Positions 5,755-5,765 of a DNA stretch of 5,765 nt are shown in pieces. A program made the position numbers and the translations under genes. Each line of letters begins with the position of its first letter. Positions within the stretch are counted from its first letter, which is position 1. Source of the DNA: Tidjanibacter sp. (GTDB lineage: Bacteria > Bacteroidota > Bacteroidia > Bacteroidales > Rikenellaceae); contig JAGBYS010000230.1 in NCBI GenBank assembly GCA_017628675.1, positions 1 through 5,765 on the forward strand, read 5' to 3'. The notes below the pieces were generated by a model. The model made no database searches. It was not told the DNA's origin and was given only the letters and a program-made list of their open reading frames with translations.

Positions 5755-5765
5755 AGGGTAACGCA

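Overview
The window looks like the chromosome of a Bacteroidota member, most likely a Bacteroidales (Rikenellaceae/Alistipes-like) gut bacterium. The basis is a recurring -7 promoter box TAnnTTTG upstream of several genes, A/T-rich leaders without Shine-Dalgarno sequences, and the gene types present: an ECF sigma factor with small membrane partners, a membrane-anchored LytTR regulator and HXXEE membrane proteins. The genus is an inference.

Layout. From 143 to 1431 (+) lie two tandem, divergent paralogues of the HXXEE integral membrane family, 17 bp apart and probably one operon. A bidirectional terminator (1447-1477) separates them from a convergent umuD-like S24 peptidase gene (1485-1919, -). 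That gene has no umuC next to it and carries a perfect 14-bp palindrome overlapping its -7 box. The gene-free stretch 1920-2290 holds the umuD promoter, then a GC-rich imperfect tandem repeat of about 59 bp period (2023-2149). It ends in a 144-bp nested inverted repeat (2148-2291) that abuts the 3' end of a tRNA-Thr(GGU) gene (2291-2362, -) and includes that tRNA's terminator.

From 3897 down to 2589 (-) runs a compact operon: an ECF sigma factor, an overlapping two-helix membrane protein (possible non-canonical anti-sigma factor), and a three-helix protein resembling DUF6249. It has its own promoter near 3931-3963 and a terminator at 2512-2540. Upstream on the same strand is a cytoplasmic SGNH/GDSL hydrolase gene (4049-4753, -) ending in a 17-bp-stem hairpin. 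Diverging from it is a membrane-anchored LytTR transcription regulator (4951-5754, +). The 197-bp divergent gap holds a promoter for each gene, a dyad around the hydrolase -7 box, and direct repeats that could be LytTR sites.

Most of this is ordinary chromosomal housekeeping and regulation. The least explained sequence is 2023-2291: a tandem repeat joined to an inverted duplication in which both strands read the same prefix, a different hairpin, a T-run and the same suffix. No obvious new multi-gene system is visible.
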